From Neostapfia colusana (Eukaryota > Streptophyta > Magnoliopsida > Poales > Poaceae), in NCBI GenBank assembly GCA_030760725.1, contig JASWHV010000013.1:37482699-37546698 (forward strand): a DNA stretch of 64,000 nt, written 5' to 3'. The notes beneath the pieces are model-generated. The model was not told the origin of the DNA, ran no database searches, and saw nothing but the letters and a program-made list of their open reading frames with translations. Numbering within the stretch: position 1 is the stretch's first letter; every line of letters begins with the position of its first letter. Shown here piece after piece: positions 31,799-44,522 of the stretch. The translations under genes were made by a program, and so were the position numbers.

Positions 31799-33632
31799 TG
31801 CATTGGGGATAGCACAGTACTTAAGGACTGTATTATGGGAAAACTTAGGATTACGGTGAAGAATCGGTAGTTTGACCAAGTAAGGACTATACTAGCATAG
31901 TTACTAAAAGTGGCAAAGACTAACCTATGTGTTATACTTCTGAATTTTAATTATGTAACGACGCACCTACGCTCTGGTAAGAATGATAAGGAACGCCACC
32001 AAAAGCGGTTCAATTTCGGTTAGCTCTCCCTGACAAGGAACGTGGTTCAGGGATTGGTCTCACAGCTTGGTGTGAGACGTCAATATGAAACTCTTGGACT
32101 CTTCATGTTCCTGAGTTCATATGAAACGCTGATCCCTAGCGTGCATTAGGCAAGTAAGTGGAGACCCCATCGCGTGGTCAGTAACGCGAGAGTGTGTTCA
32201 TCTGGAAATAGCCCAGGAGGACATACGCAGCGCTTGCCATCGGCGTGCCCTACCGGGCAGTAGGTGGTATCTGTTGGGCTGATAACATTCCAAACCGTGA
32301 CGACCCGTTCATGACATACTCGGGTTCCCCGTCGTGTGGTGTTGAAACACGATCACGTACCTTGAGACGTGACCTAACTCAAGGACGGCCGTATGACAAT
32401 GATACGGGCGTTTGTATTTAATTTCAAATATGGAACTGCCTGAAGTGAAAACAACCTTTGAGTGCATCACTATTGTGTGGTCTTCTGCAGGTATTAACCA
32501 CGTATGTATCCGTGTAGTAAACGTGTGCGAGAGACCGTTTAGTGCCACACTTGAGACGTATATGCCGGTAGAATCCGGTTAGGATTTTCTTTTGTGAGGA
32601 ACGTAGTACCGAGATATTGTAGGCATATGCATGAAAATATAGATAACAAGGAACTAAAATCAATAGGTTCAAACATTAAGACCCTGGTTGGGTATAAGAA
32701 TGGGATAGTGGAGCAGGATAGCCAAAGGGATGAAAAACAGAGTGCTCTGTTTTGGGCAGCAAGTTTGCTGATCTTCAACAGGGCATAACTCACAGGTCTT
32801 TTAGCCCAGGGAGGTGTGCTATATAGTTCTGGAAAGGTAATTAAGTACTCTACAACTTTGTTGTAGACTCCCAGAGCTGAAACACACCTTGAGATGGCCT
32901 AAGAGCCAGAGGGATGTAAACTGTCCAGAACCAGGACAGAGTGGAACACTCTCTGGACTGTTCTGTTTTTTTTCAAACATAACTCCCAGTAGAAAAATTT
33001 AAAATTTTCATATGATACATCCTTAGAAATAGTATAAGATTTGTGACATCTTTGCAATTCAAAGTTTCTGAAATTTCAGAACAGATTTCAGTGGAAACTC
33101 GAATTGAAAACAGCAACTTCCAAGGGAGGTGCTGGAAAATCTCTTCCAGAAATTCTGTTGACTTTGAATTAGCATAACCTTTTAACCAAAGCTGATCTGG
33201 AGGAAAATGAATACTCGTTGGAAAGATACTGAAGTTAACTTTAACTTTGGTATTCAGCTTGAGTCATGAAAATGCCCAGAACCAGATCAAAACTTGGATT
33301 AGGTAGAAACTGGTCATTCTGACAGAAAAATGACAGTTGAACTCAGAGGAGAGGGTGTTGTACCCTATGGGTGGTTTACGTGATGACAAAGCGATAGTAA
33401 TATCTCGTAGTGACCAAACCTAGTTATGGTGAGCTTCCAAAGTGGAGGTTCATCAAGTTAGATTAAACTAGCTTGTGTTTGGTCTGGTAATGGTGTAGCT
33501 TGTGCAAAGTTATTACATTATCTACATACGAGATGTATCGCATGTTTTATTGTCATTATGTTTTTACGCCTATTTTTATTGGACTGCATGCAAAATGTTG
33601 CGGGACTGATGATTATTGTCGTATGGTTGCAG
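31799..33632 (+). other. Untranslated leader of C1, probable intron
   Basis: This 1.83-kb leader holds no convincing ORF. A strong donor-like CCAA|GTAAGG lies near 31879, and the gag ATG at 33633 is immediately preceded by TATGGTTGCAG, an acceptor-like sequence. Removing this segment would put gag first on a short mRNA, while unspliced RNA would serve as genome. The accessory ORF found in element A is absent here. Confidence 0.45.
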
Positions 33633-36600
33633 ATGGTTCGCACTAGGACCACGCACGATGTTGGTGGCTCTAGCCAACAGGGAGGCGATGACTCCCAGCC
33701 ACCGGCCTACGACAGCACCCCGCAGCAGCAGCCACCACCGCTGCCTCCGCTTACTCTAGCGGATGTGATAGCGGCACTGGTGGGAGGTCGTGAGAAGCAG
33801 ACTGAACTGCTCTGCACGATCGTGCAGAATACGTCCCAGGCGGGGGGGGGGGGGGGGCGTCAAGACAGAGGGCCTCGTGAGCCCCGTGAAGTGTCGTACT
33901 CGGATTTCATGAGTACGTACCCTCCAGTGTTCACCGAAGCCAAAGAACCACTGGAGGCAGACAACTGGCTGCGGACTATCGAGTCCAAGTTTGGGCTGCT
34001 CCAATGTACGGAGCGGCAGAAGACCCTGTTCGCAGCACAGCAGCTTCACGGTTCCGCTGGTGCGTGGTGGGCGAACTATGTCGCCTCACGTCCGGCTGGC
34101 CATGCCGTGGAATGACAAGAATTCCGGGAGGCGTTCCGCGCCTACCACATCCCTCCCGGAATAATGAAGAGAAAGTTCCAAGAATTCTTGGAGCTGAAGC
34201 AGGGCGGGAGGAGTGCCCATGACTACTCCCGTGCCTTCAACCATCTGGCGCAGTACGCGTCCGACTATATCTCCACTGAGGAGAAGAACGGGAGCACTTC
34301 TATCGGGGGTTACACTCCAAAATGAAGACACATCTCGTTCAGTGAAATCGCGGCACTTTCAACGACCTAGTCAATGCCGCAATCATGCAAGAGGACACTC
34401 AGCGGGAGTTGGCAGCTGAGCAGAGGAAGCGCAGCGCTCTACCTAGCAGCGGTGGGGGCGCGTCTCAGAAGTACCGTATGGTGTACCGGACACCATCCGG
34501 GCAGCAGTGGCATCCACCGGCGCGACCTCAACGGTTCGGGGGACGTCCTTTTAAGGCACCTCCGTTCCGTCCGCCGATGCCACCACCAAGACAGCAGCAG
34601 CAGCAGCAAACGGTACCCCGGGCGTTTCCACCGCCACATCGCGCCCCGGGATTCCGTCCACCGATCAGCGGGGGACCGCCCCGTTTCACCTGCTTCACGT
34701 GTGGCCAGACGGGCCACTTCGCGAAGGACTGTCCCCAGGGGCAGCAGAGCAGCGGGAAAGCCCAGTTCCAGGGCGGTGCTCGTGGCCGACCTCCGGTCAA
34801 GAAGGTTGGTCAGCGGACTGGTGGCGTCCGCAACCTCGACAATGAGGACGCCCCAGAGGGAGACAACGTGCTGGCGGGTACGTTTACTCTCAACCATCAA
34901 GCCATCGTCATATTGTTTGATTCTGGTGCAACCGACAACTTTATAAGTACATCATATGTGGTTAAGCATCAGCTGGAAGCCTTTCCAACCGAGTGTTCGT
35001 ATATGATCTGCTCACCGGGAGGAAAGATTTCAGCAACAATGATGGTTCCAAAAGCACCACTGTGCTTAGGTGGGAAGATATATCCCACCACTATGATTAT
35101 CCTTGAAGGGCAGAAGATTGATGCAATCTTGGGAATGTCATGGCTAAGCTACCATCGCGCTGTCCTGGAAACCCTATCACGGACCGTTCATCTCAACTCC
35201 CCATTACACCGTCCGCAGTCCCTCTTATTAGATAATCCAGTCAGGGAAGTTTCAGTGATCAACAATACTGAAGCTCTCAAGTTGGAGGACATCCCCGTAG
35301 TCCAGGAGTATCCCGACGTGTTTCCAGATGATCTTCCGGGCATGCCACCTGAGCGGGATGTCGAGTTCAAGATCGAGCTCGCACCCGGGACTACGCCCAT
35401 ATCACGGAGACCATACAAGATGGCTCCAAATGAGCTGGCGGAACAGAAAGAACAGCTCAATGATCTGTTGAGCAAGAGTTTCATTAGGCCGAGTTCATCG
35501 CCTTGGGGATGCTCGGCGCTGTTCGTGAAGAAGAAGGATGAAACCTTAAGGCTGTGTGTGGACTACCGGCCGCTCAACGCTATCACTATCAAGAATAAGT
35601 ACCCACTGCCCCGCATCGACATATTGTTTGATCAACTTGTGGGTGCAAGTGTGTTCTCAAAGATGGACCTTCGCTCTGGATATCACCAGATAAAGATCCG
35701 GGCGGAGGATATTCCGAAGACGGCTTTTTCAACGAGATACGGGTTATATGAATATCTCGTCATGTCCTTTGGTCTCTCAAATGCTCCAGCCCATTTCATG
35801 TATCTCATGAACTCGGTGTTCATGCCGGAGCTGGACAAGTTCATGGTAGTATTCATCGACGATATCTTGGTTTACACCAAGACAGAAGCCGAACATGCCG
35901 AACACTTGCGGATCGTTCTTCAACGATTGCGAGACCACAAGCTCTACGCCAAGTTCAGTAAATGCGAGTTTTGGATAGCCAAGTGCCATTCTTAGGACAT
36001 ATCATCTCAGCAGAAGGCATTGCGGTTGACCCAAGCAAAATAGAGCAAGTGCTGAAACGGAAAGCTCCCACTTCAGTCCATGAAGTCAGAAGCTTCCTCG
36101 GGTTAGCGGGATACTATCGGAGATTCATTCCAAGCTTCTCCAAGCTCGCTAAGCCGATGACAGAATTGCTGAAGAAAGGGACGAAATATGTTTGGAACAC
36201 GGCGTGTGAAGGAGCATTCCAAACATTGGTGAAGCATCTCACCACAGCCCCGGTCTTAGCACAGCCGGATGCAATAAAGCCCTTCGACGTGTATTGTGAC
36301 GCGTCCGGTATTGGGCTTGGCTGCGTGTTGATGCAGGAAGGACGTGTGGTCGCTTATGGCTCACGCCAACTTCGGAACCATGAGCAGCATTATCCCACTC
36401 ATGATCTTGAGCTTGCTGCAGTGGTTTTGGCGCTGAAAATGTGGAGGCACTATCTCCTGGGGAATCTGGTGCATCTCTACACCGACCACAAGATCTTAAA
36501 ATATATTTTCACCCAGAAGGAGCTGAACATGAGGCAACGGAGGTGGTTAGAATTGATCAAAGATTATGAAATTGAGATTCACTACCACCCCGACAAGGCT

Positions 36601-38171
36601 AATGTGGTTGCCGACGCGTTGAGTCGGAAATCACAGGTCCATCACCTCACCATTACACAAGTGGAGGAGGAAGAGCCGAGTTTATACTTGGTTCCTTATG
36701 GATCGCTGTACAACCTTGCCCTCATCCCTACCATTAGGGAAGACATCATTGCAGCTCAGAAGATGGATAAAGGCATGGCACATCTCCGGAGATGGATAGA
36801 CAATGGAGAGATCAAGTGTTTCCGGAAAGATGATGAGGGGACGCTGTGGTTCAATGATCGAATAGTCATACCCCGAGATATGGAACTGAGGAGGAAGATC
36901 CTCGATGAAGCTCACTTGTCCAAATACTCCATTCATCCAGGCAGCAATAAAATGTACCAAGATTTGAAAGAGAAATTTTGATGGACACGGATGAAGCGGG
37001 AGGTAGCTAAGTACGTATCCGAGTGCGATACGTGCCGACGAGTGAAAGCTGATCACATGAAGAAATCAGGGCTGCTGCAACCCCTGAAAATTCCAGCATG
37101 GAAATGGGAAGATGTGAGCATAGATTTCATTGTGGGATTACCCTTAACATCCAACAAACATGATTCCATTTGGGTGATCATTGACCGACTGACCAAGTCA
37201 GCTCACTTCATCCCCGTACATACACATTTCCATGCCAACAGATATGCGGAGTTATATATCGCCGGGATCCTATGTTTGCATGGCGTACCCAAGACCATAG
37301 TCTCAGACCGAGGTGCATTGTTTGTATCTCGCTTTTGGGAGCAGTTGCATGCTGCTTTGGGTACTAAACTGATTAGAAGCTCCGCCTACCACCCTCGGAC
37401 AGATGGCCAAACAGAGAGGGTGAATTAGGTTCTAGAAGACATGTTGAGAGCATGTGCCATCCACCATGGTAGGAACTGGGATGATCACCTACCATTGGCG
37501 GAATTCTCGTACAACAACGGCTTTCAGGCGAGTATCAAGATGGCACTCTACGAAGCTCTCTACGGTCGCAAATGCCGCACTCCGTTAAACTGGTGCGAGT
37601 CCGGTGAAAGGGTCACATTCGGGGTTGATATGGTGAACGACGCCGAAGAGCGCGTTCGGACGATTCAAGCTAACTTGAAGGCCGCTCAATCCCGGCAAAA
37701 GAGCTATGCTGATAAGAGGCGTAGACCGTTCACTTTGACATCAGTGAACACGTGTACCTCCGCGTGTCTCCGATGAAGGGCGTGCACCGGTTCGGTGTGA
37801 AGGGGAAGCTCGCTCCTCGTTTCATAGGACCCTATGCTATCACCGAGAAGTGTGGACCAGTGGCGTATCGATTGGATTTACCGGCATCCCTTGCTGGTGT
37901 CCATGATGTTTTCCATGTTTCGCAACTGCGAAAATGTTTAAAGCATACAGCTGCTGTTCCTACCGAAGACATCGGCGAGTTGCAACCGGACTTGACATAT
38001 GATGAATATCCGGTGGCAATTCTTGATGAGAAAGCCAGAACCACGCGTAGCAGAACACTGTGGTTCTACAAAATACTCTGGAGCAACCACACCGCCGAAG
38101 AAGCGATGTGGGAGAGCGAGGAATTCCTTCGCTCAGATTACCCGGAGTTTATGACATCTCAACGCGGGTAA
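33633..38171 (+). pseudogene. gag-pol: Chromovirus C1 gag-pol, full length but broken
   Basis: Gag starts at ATG 33633 after a splice-acceptor-like site. In order: poly-Q, YSDFMSTYPPVF, a WWANY motif, zinc knuckle CFTCGQTGHFAKDC (about 34690), protease ILFDSGATDNFIS (about 34910), RT with VVFIDDILVYTK (about 35850), RNase H with YCDASGIGLGC (about 36293) and YTDH, integrase zinc finger (about 36925-37045), catalytic D/D/E motifs SIDFIVGLP, VSDRGALF and TDGQTERVN (about 37120, 37305, 37405), GPY/F IGPYAI, and a chromodomain-like tail WFYKILWSNH ending at 38171. Lesions: TGA 34113 (W expected), frameshifts near 34290 and 35975, TGA 36979 (W), TAG 37426 (Q) and a frameshift near 37735. A G15 run at 33842-33856 sits in gag. 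Confidence 0.92.
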
Positions 38172-38224
38172 GTCTCCATTTCATCGCTATCTCTTCCTTT
38201 GTAATCTCGGGACGAGATTCTTTT

Positions 38225-38237
38225 AAGGGGGGAGGGA
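38225..38237 (+). other. Polypurine tract of C1
   Basis: AAGGGGGGAGGGA lies directly before the 3' LTR start TGTAAAAGCC. It primes plus-strand DNA synthesis. Confidence 0.85.
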
Positions 38238-41200
38238 TGTAAAAGCCCAAGAAAAGGGACTTGCAAAAACTTTTCTTCACCTCACAACACCACAGTTGTA
38301 ATTGTGGATATCTTAGGAAATATTGTGAAGAGCAAGTAACCCCCATCAAAAGAGTGATTAGAGGGGAAAGCCTTCATTTTCACAAAGGGGAATTTGTACA
38401 CATGAACATGAGAGGTTGATCTCACCCCTAGAACTTAAAAATTCTTGGGAAAGTTCAGGCCAAATTTCATGTAAATTCAACACTTTTTGAGGCACTTTTG
38501 GAGGTATTTGAAAAAGAGGCCAATTTGAATGTAAATTCAAATTGCAGCAGCTTTCACACCTCAAATTTAAAAGTTAGCTTCATATTCAAACTCAGCACAT
38601 TTTTCTGAGTAAGCCCACCAATTTTCATCCTCATTGGAGTTCATCTTGTCAAGAGCTAAATTTGCAAGAATTCAAAACTTAATTTGAATTTCAGTTTAAA
38701 CATGCAGCAAATTTAGCCAAACACAGTTCCAATTTGAGAATTCAAATTTAAACCAAGACTTGGGGGCTAAGTCTCCCATTCAATGTTCAGTAGCTGGGAT
38801 ATTTACAAAAGAAAGGGGGAGAAAGAAATAGAGGGGAGAAGAGGGCCCACTGGTCAGCCACCCAGGGATCAAACCGACTCAGGCACGAGATCGAACACCC
38901 CTACAGGTGACAGCGCACGGGGTCGACCCTGTCCCAACGCGGCCACCGCACGGTGAAAGCGCGGAGTCACCACGCCAGCGCGACGCCCGCTCGGCTGTTT
39001 TCACGGTGCCCCGGCTGCCCCAGCGTTCCCCCATCCACAATCGCCTCCGCGCGCAAACTTGTTCCTCGCCGCTCTCTGGTCGCCAGCGTCCGAGCAACCC
39101 AGGCACTCTCGTGCCCGACTAGCAACACAAGAAAGAACCGCCTCGAGGTACTGATCACCACCGTACTGACCTCGCCCTCTCTCTCGCATGGTCGGCAAAG
39201 AATTTGGGGGATTAGTGTGTCGGGGTGTTTAGAACCGAACCATGCGAAATCCAGAAATTCGCAGCAAGTAAGCCACCACTCCTTAGGCCGAGCTAAAGAC
39301 ATGATCTAGACTCGCCCACACGTCTCTGAGATCAGAAATCGTCGAGTTTCATCGAGTATGGGCAATGTTCTTCGAGCTTTTTGCATCGGTGCCGATTTCC
39401 GGTCTAGGTCACCGGTGAGGTCATAGTTGCAGTTGTTTTCACAGAGATCGGTGCCCATATCCATGATAAGCGGGTGTCAGCGGAGCTCCCCGAGCAAACC
39501 GCATCGAAAAAGGTGCAGGGGATGCTGAGTTTGACGTCGCCGGTGAGCTCCCGGCCGCTGTTGCCGGCATGAGCTCTGTTCCGCCCGTTGTCAAGCTCCG
39601 GTGAGGGCACCAGCGTGTTCTCCGAGTCGAGTTAGGCACAGGCGGCAAGTTCCGTCGAAGTTCGGGCAGTGAAACGCACGGCGGTGAGCGCTCCGGCGAG
39701 GCGCCGCCGCGGGAGCTGCGGGAGAGCGCGAGATAGACGAAGGGGGGGCCAGGCCCACCGGTCAGCCTCTGATCTCGCGCGGGGATCGGTTTGCGGCCGG
39801 GATTCGGTGCGGCAGCGTGGGTAAAATCGCGTGGGCCGCGGTGTGGCCGCATTCTGAGTGGGCCGGCTCGAGGAGTGGGACCCACCCGCAGGATTTAAAC
39901 ATTTTTGGAATTTCCAGTTTTAGTTCAAACTTCAAATGCATAGAACTTTGGCTAGGAAACTCCAAATTCGATGAACCAAATTTTGATGAACTCAGAATTC
40001 TGAGTACTTTCCAGAAATACCAAATTCAGCTCATGAAAGTAAATAGTTTTCCAGAATTAAATCCCTAAAATTTAAACTGTTAGGAATTTTATCTGAAGAA
40101 CTACTTTATGAAAAAGTCTGAAATTGGGCTGAGAGGTTCCCTGGAAGATCCCTGAATCCCAGTAAAATTTTCAGACTCATCCAAGTTCATTTAGTTACCC
40201 TAATGGGGTGATTAAGAGAACTGCCCAGAGAAAATAGAAAAATGTACAGAAACATTTTTCAGATTTTCTCAAATCTTAATTAGGGCATAACTTTCTGTAG
40301 AATTCTTCAAATGACATGAAACCAACTCCATTAGAACCATCTTAAAGTCTAGTTTCCAGAAAGTAATGGTTGGAGCCGTGAAAACCCCTGGAATTATTCA
40401 GAGGCTCAAATATTGACCAAATGGGCTTTTATCTGTACAAGGTTCAAATGAACTTTGTTTCAATTGAAACTTGGTCAAGACTCTGGTTAGGACCCTACTA
40501 AGCCACAATAAAAATTTCAGAACCAAAGGGGAGGGCTAGCTAGAGTTATTAGCAGTTAAGTATTCAAGTTTACACATTGCGTTTAAATTTACATGTCGTA
40601 TTTCATTAAACGTGTAGTCACTGAAGAAGAGACTCCGAAAGTGCTGGACTTCCTCCTTCCGGAAGAAGAGCTAACTACTGACCAGCAGCAACAAGGCAAG
40701 CCCTGGTTTGCATTAACCTTTTATAAGTTTTACTTTGTTTACATGTGTCATATGAAGTGTGAATGTGCATTAGGTATAGGATGGACGGAACCCCACTTGC
40801 ATGACCAGAAATTTTCCATAAGAGTGAGGGTAGTGTCTAAGACCTCGCGTAGACAGGCTATGCTTAATATTTCATAGAACTTCGGTACAAGTCGAGTAGT
40901 TGGAATCTACTCGCGAGATAGGCTTGGGACACACGGGTTCGGTTGAGTGATGTGAGATCACTTTAGTAATGAAAATGAGACTAGGCAGGGGCTAGGGCGC
41001 AGCAAGAGGGAGTCTTGTGTGCGCAGCCCTGTCCGTGTCGATTGAGGACCGATCCGTGTGCGGCCCACGCTGATCAAGTTTGAACGTACCGAAGGCATAT
41101 TGGATATATGGGCCCCGATAAACCGATGTAGCCTAAACCTCCGGGCGTCGAGGCGTAACCCACCGATTTATAGGTGTAGGCTGAGGGCAGCAAGGTGGAA

Positions 41201-42077
41201 ATCTGCCAACGGGCATAGAGAGATGCTCCGTGTGGGGAACCTCCTGCTCATTTCGGTGCGACCGGTTCGACGTTTGGGCTGTTGGGTGAAAGGTGGTCCC
41301 GTACAACATCGAGTGAGCGTGCTGTGCAGCTCCACGGGTGGGCGTACGTGACGTGCTCTTTGGGTTTCCCTGCAGGTGTATATCGAGTCGATTCACCGTC
41401 CCTCGCGGCGAAGAGTACCACTTGGTCACTGAGTCGTGACTTAGACTAATGTATGAAATATGGTGATTCAATACTGCTGATATGATATAACATTGTATTA
41501 CTACATGTTTGCCACCAAATACTGCTTACTAAATTTCAGCTTCTTGAACTGTTAACTTGTTGCTAAAAGTTGAACTAAGGATGAACTTGTAGGCGAGTCC
41601 ATTTGTTGCAATATGACTAACCTATGTCATGGTACACCTCATGTAGAGTTTCATGCTTAGCTGAGTCGGTTAAGCCTTGCTGAGCCTTCGTGCTCACGGT
41701 TGCTGCTTGAGTGTTTTTCAGGTGAGGAGCCACCCACGGACTCGGAGTACGAGTCCACCGGCGAGGGTTACCCTCTGTTGGGGACCATGGCTGAGTGGGA
41801 GCCGTACACGCCGCGCTAAGCTGAGGAATGCAGCTAGTGTGGGTTGCCCTAGGGCTGGGCAACCGACTTTTGCTAGATAGGCGGGCGTGAGTTGTATAAA
41901 AGAAACTTCCGCTGTGTAATAAGGACCTTAGTTTGTAACTGAGAAGTGTACTACTTTGTACATTCAGTTTGTTTTTCCCATGTAATATAATGTGTTCTTA
42001 TGACGTGTGCTGTCGGGTGTCACATCGCGCGGCACCACCCTCTGCGATCCTGGATGAGCGGATTCCGGTCCGCCACA
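38238..42077 (+). repeat. 3' LTR of chromovirus C1 (3840 bp)
   Basis: Same length and order as the 5' LTR at 27944-31783, with scattered point differences (roughly one or two per hundred bases by eye). It ends GTCCGCCACA and is followed by gtgat and the resumed T2 antisense ORF. The polyadenylation point was not determined. Confidence 0.92.
39470..41819 (+). CDS. LTR micro-gene in the C1 3' LTR
   Basis: Exon 1 frame 39470-39542, with TGA-TAA just upstream where the 5' LTR reads TCA-TCA. It keeps the peptide ending FDVA and donor GCCG|GTGAGC. Exon 2 is 40618-40695 (78 nt). Exon 3 is 41722-41819 with stop TAA where the 5' LTR has TGA. In the exons, differences from the 5' LTR include synonymous-type changes (GTT/GTC before the donor) and a few replacements. 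Confidence 0.45.
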
Positions 42078-43169
42078 GTGATGGAGGAAGTCGGGGGCGC
42101 CGCTCCAGCCTCTGCTGCCCCACTGCCCCTGGTAGATGCTCTCGTGCTCGCCCAGACGAGCGTTCGGCAGGTCTTGGCCGCGCTCAGTCGTGAGCGAGAG
42201 GAGCAGGTGGTTGAGAGGGATCGCCTCCTCACCTGGGGAAACCTTTTGCGGGAGCGGACCGCGAGGGTCAAGGGCGAGCTCGACTCCAGGAGGAAGTCGC
42301 TTGACATCATGGAGGCGCTCCTCGACCGGCAGAAGCGGGCCGTCGACCGTCTAGACTCTGAGACGCGGCGGCTCCACATGGAGACCCTTGAGGCGCATGC
42401 CCGGGCTGAGGAGAACTTCTCTACCCTATAGGAAGTACGGCAGAGGCTGGCGCACCATAAGCGCGCCGTTGAGGACCAGGAGCGCTCCGTGGCGGCCGAG
42501 GCGGAGAGGGTCGCTGCACGGCTGGCGGCGGGCGATGGCAACCTGCGAGCTCGGGCCACGGAGCTAGAGGCCCGGAAGGCAGACCTTGCCACGAAGGAAG
42601 AGCAGGTCTCCCAGGAGCGCCAGGCGATCCTGGATCGGGAGTTGGCTGCCGACTTCCGGGCTTCAGATTTGGAGCGGCTTGCCTAGACTCTCCGCCTTCG
42701 GGAAAGCTCCCTGGTGGCCAAGGAGAGGGAATTCTCTGAGGGAAACCACGACGCCCTGCGGGCAGCCCGCCGCGAGGTAGAAGAGCTCTTGGCCTCGCGG
42801 TCTTCCGAGGCCCGTGCGGTCTCGAGCTTCGTTGACCAGGCAGAGTCTGCCTTGGTCCCCCTTGGCTTCAGCCCGGTGAAGACGGCGGCCCCTACGCTGA
42901 AGGTGGCTGAAGTGATTCATGCGCTGGAGTCAATCGGCACCAAGCTGAGCAGGATAGAAGCGGTGGTCGCCTACGAGCTCGAAGCAGAGGGATGGGGCCT
43001 GGCCGTGGAGGTTGCCACGCATGTGTTGGCATGCTTCAGGAGCCGGGACCCTTCTTTCTCACTGGAGCCAGCGAGACAGGGCCCTGCCGCTGAGCGGGAG
43101 GAGACCGCCATCGGGGATGTGGCCGCCCTTGTAGCCTCTAGGTTCCGGCGCGAGCCAGGGGGACCCTAG
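42078..43169 (+). pseudogene. T2 antisense accessory ORF, 3' half: long coiled coil
   Basis: Continues the ORF broken at 27943. Residues from VMEEVGGAAP run into a long heptad-patterned, R/E/L-rich coiled coil (RERTARVKGELDSRRKSLD and similar) of about 250 residues, then a compact tail HALESIGTKLSRIEAVV with FRSRDPSFSLEPA. It ends at 43169. TAG codons at 42429 and 42683 both sit where Q would fit. Proteins of this type (coiled coil plus a SLEP tail) are common in grass Tat elements; the role is unknown, possibly a structural particle protein. Confidence 0.7.
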
Positions 43170-43229
43170 GGCTTCGTATCTCCCTCTTTTTCATTTTATT
43201 GAGTCTGTAGTCCAGCTCATGGAGCCATG

Positions 43230-43235
43230 AATAAA
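43230..43235 (+). terminator. Candidate poly(A) signal of the antisense ORF
   Basis: AATAAA on the plus strand, 60 bases after the antisense ORF stop and followed by a T/G-rich stretch (TGTGACCTTTTGTGCCTG). With the TATA-like site at 27063 this gives the antisense gene its own plausible transcription unit. Confidence 0.45.
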
Positions 43236-43389
43236 TAGACTCTTGTGACCTTTTGTGCCTGTTATGCTTTTGTCTTCTTCTTGGTTTTGCCTGGCCGAGC
43301 CCTTAGCTCCGCAAGGTACTCAGAGGCCTCCACCAATCTTGAAGCTCTGCACAGACACCTTCCCCGGGTCCTTATTGTATCAAGGGCAT

Positions 43390-43640
43390 CAGAGGTCTCC
43401 GGAGCTCGCCCCATGAGAATGGGGAGGTCCGGATCTGCCGGCCACGTGGCGGGCCCAGAGCTCCCTTCTGAGGAGAGGGAGGTCCGGCCCCGTGGGACAC
43501 GTGGAGCCTTCGGAGCTCTCCCCTCGGAGGGGGAGGTCCGGCTTCTGCCGGCCACATGGTGGGTCTGGAGCTCCTCCTGAGGAGGCGGGAGCTCCGGCCC
43601 CGCTGGACATGTGGGGCCTTCGGGCCTTGTCCCTGTTGAA
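43390..43640. repeat. Second T2 array of ACGTG-hairpin units, between antisense ORF and integrase
   Basis: Four to five units of the module in the T2 LTR: CCACGTGGCGGGCCCAGAGCTC and CACGTGGAGCCTTCGGAGCTC types with GAGGTCCGGC blocks. Some cores have decayed to ACATG or CATGTG. This copy lies just 3' of the antisense ORF. Confidence 0.75.
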
Positions 43641-44522
43641 GGGGCGAAAGCCGGATCCTCCGGTCTTGTGCTGGAGTCGTCCATAGCTCCTTGCCCCCCA
43701 CCTCTTGCAGCCCCCATAGCTATAACCTGGAGGTCCTGCACACAGGTAGAGGAAACGTAATTCTCCTCGGGGGGTTCTCCCCTCCCCGTCTCTTAGTCTT
43801 ATTCGGCTTACGGTCCTAGTCCGGTATACGGGGCTTGGGCAATTCTGTGCGCGAGGCACCGGGGCTCCGGCTCCCTCCAAGGTCCGGGTATGACCGTCCG
43901 GCCCCTAGTACCGGACTGTACGCTGGGGAAGCAGAGTGCACAGGCTTTGGGTACGGAACCAGGCAAAGCGGCTGTACTCCCCTGGACCTCCGGAGGGCAG
44001 GGTGCGCACGCTTTGGGAACAGAGCCGGCTGAGCGGAATACGCACCCTGGACCCCCCATGCATGGCGCAGGCCTTTCCTGGAGGTGACCAACTAGCACCG
44101 CAACACCTGACTGGGGGAGGCCCGAGAGTCCCCTTGGCCTTCGGCAGGTGCCTCAAGCGCAACCACCTTCGGTAGGATAGCAAATGCTGACTATGGATGA
44201 GCGCGGAAAAAGGGGAGCTAAATGTACGGTGAGCATACATAGAAAGTGCGGTCATAAAAATTAATGCGTAATTTCAATGAGCACATGAGGGAGAGCGAGG
44301 TAGAACAGGTTTCTGTGTAAATGCCCATAGGAGGAAGGCAGGCTGTACATGGAGGCCATGACCCGCCCCATTAAGAAGGGAAGCAAGACTCTACGCGCTT
44401 GGGGTCGGAACCAGGCCAAGCTGGACGTAGTCCTGGACCGTCCCCTGAGACTTAGCTGCTCCGAGCGCTGTTCCTGGACTCTATGGGATCTATTAAAAAG
44501 AAGAGATTGTCCTACTATTGCT
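43641..44522. other. T2 non-coding spacer between antisense ORF and integrase
   Basis: No credible gene. It contains imperfect repeats of about 70 bp built around CTTTGGG(T/A)ACGGAACCAGGC and CTCCCCTGGACC (copies near 43930, 44000 and 44390) and a plus-strand purine run GGAAAAAGGGGAGCT at about 44206. Upstream control sequences of either strand's transcript could lie here. Confidence 0.5.

Larger units (their letters stand above)
27944..42077 (+). mobile_element. Element C1: full-length chromovirus (14134 bp) inserted in T2
   Basis: Both LTRs (3840 bp each), tRNA-Met PBS, leader, gag-pol, PPT and an almost perfect target duplication (gtaat/gtgat) are present in the expected order. It has not suffered further insertions. 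Confidence 0.92.

Noticed and set aside
34439..34900. Minus-strand frames opposite C1 gag
   Set aside because: Antisense shadows of the proline/glutamine-rich gag C-terminus; the sense frame has the zinc knuckle and protease motifs.
44206..44220. Plus-strand purine run GGAAAAAGGGGAGCT as a polypurine tract
   Set aside because: T2 is on the minus strand and no LTR start follows; a second element end here has no other support.
43262..44255. Overlapping frames of about 100-160 codons on both strands across the ACGTG array and spacer
   Set aside because: They translate repeat units (for example repeated GPPSP- and RGELR-like strings) and have no independent support as genes.
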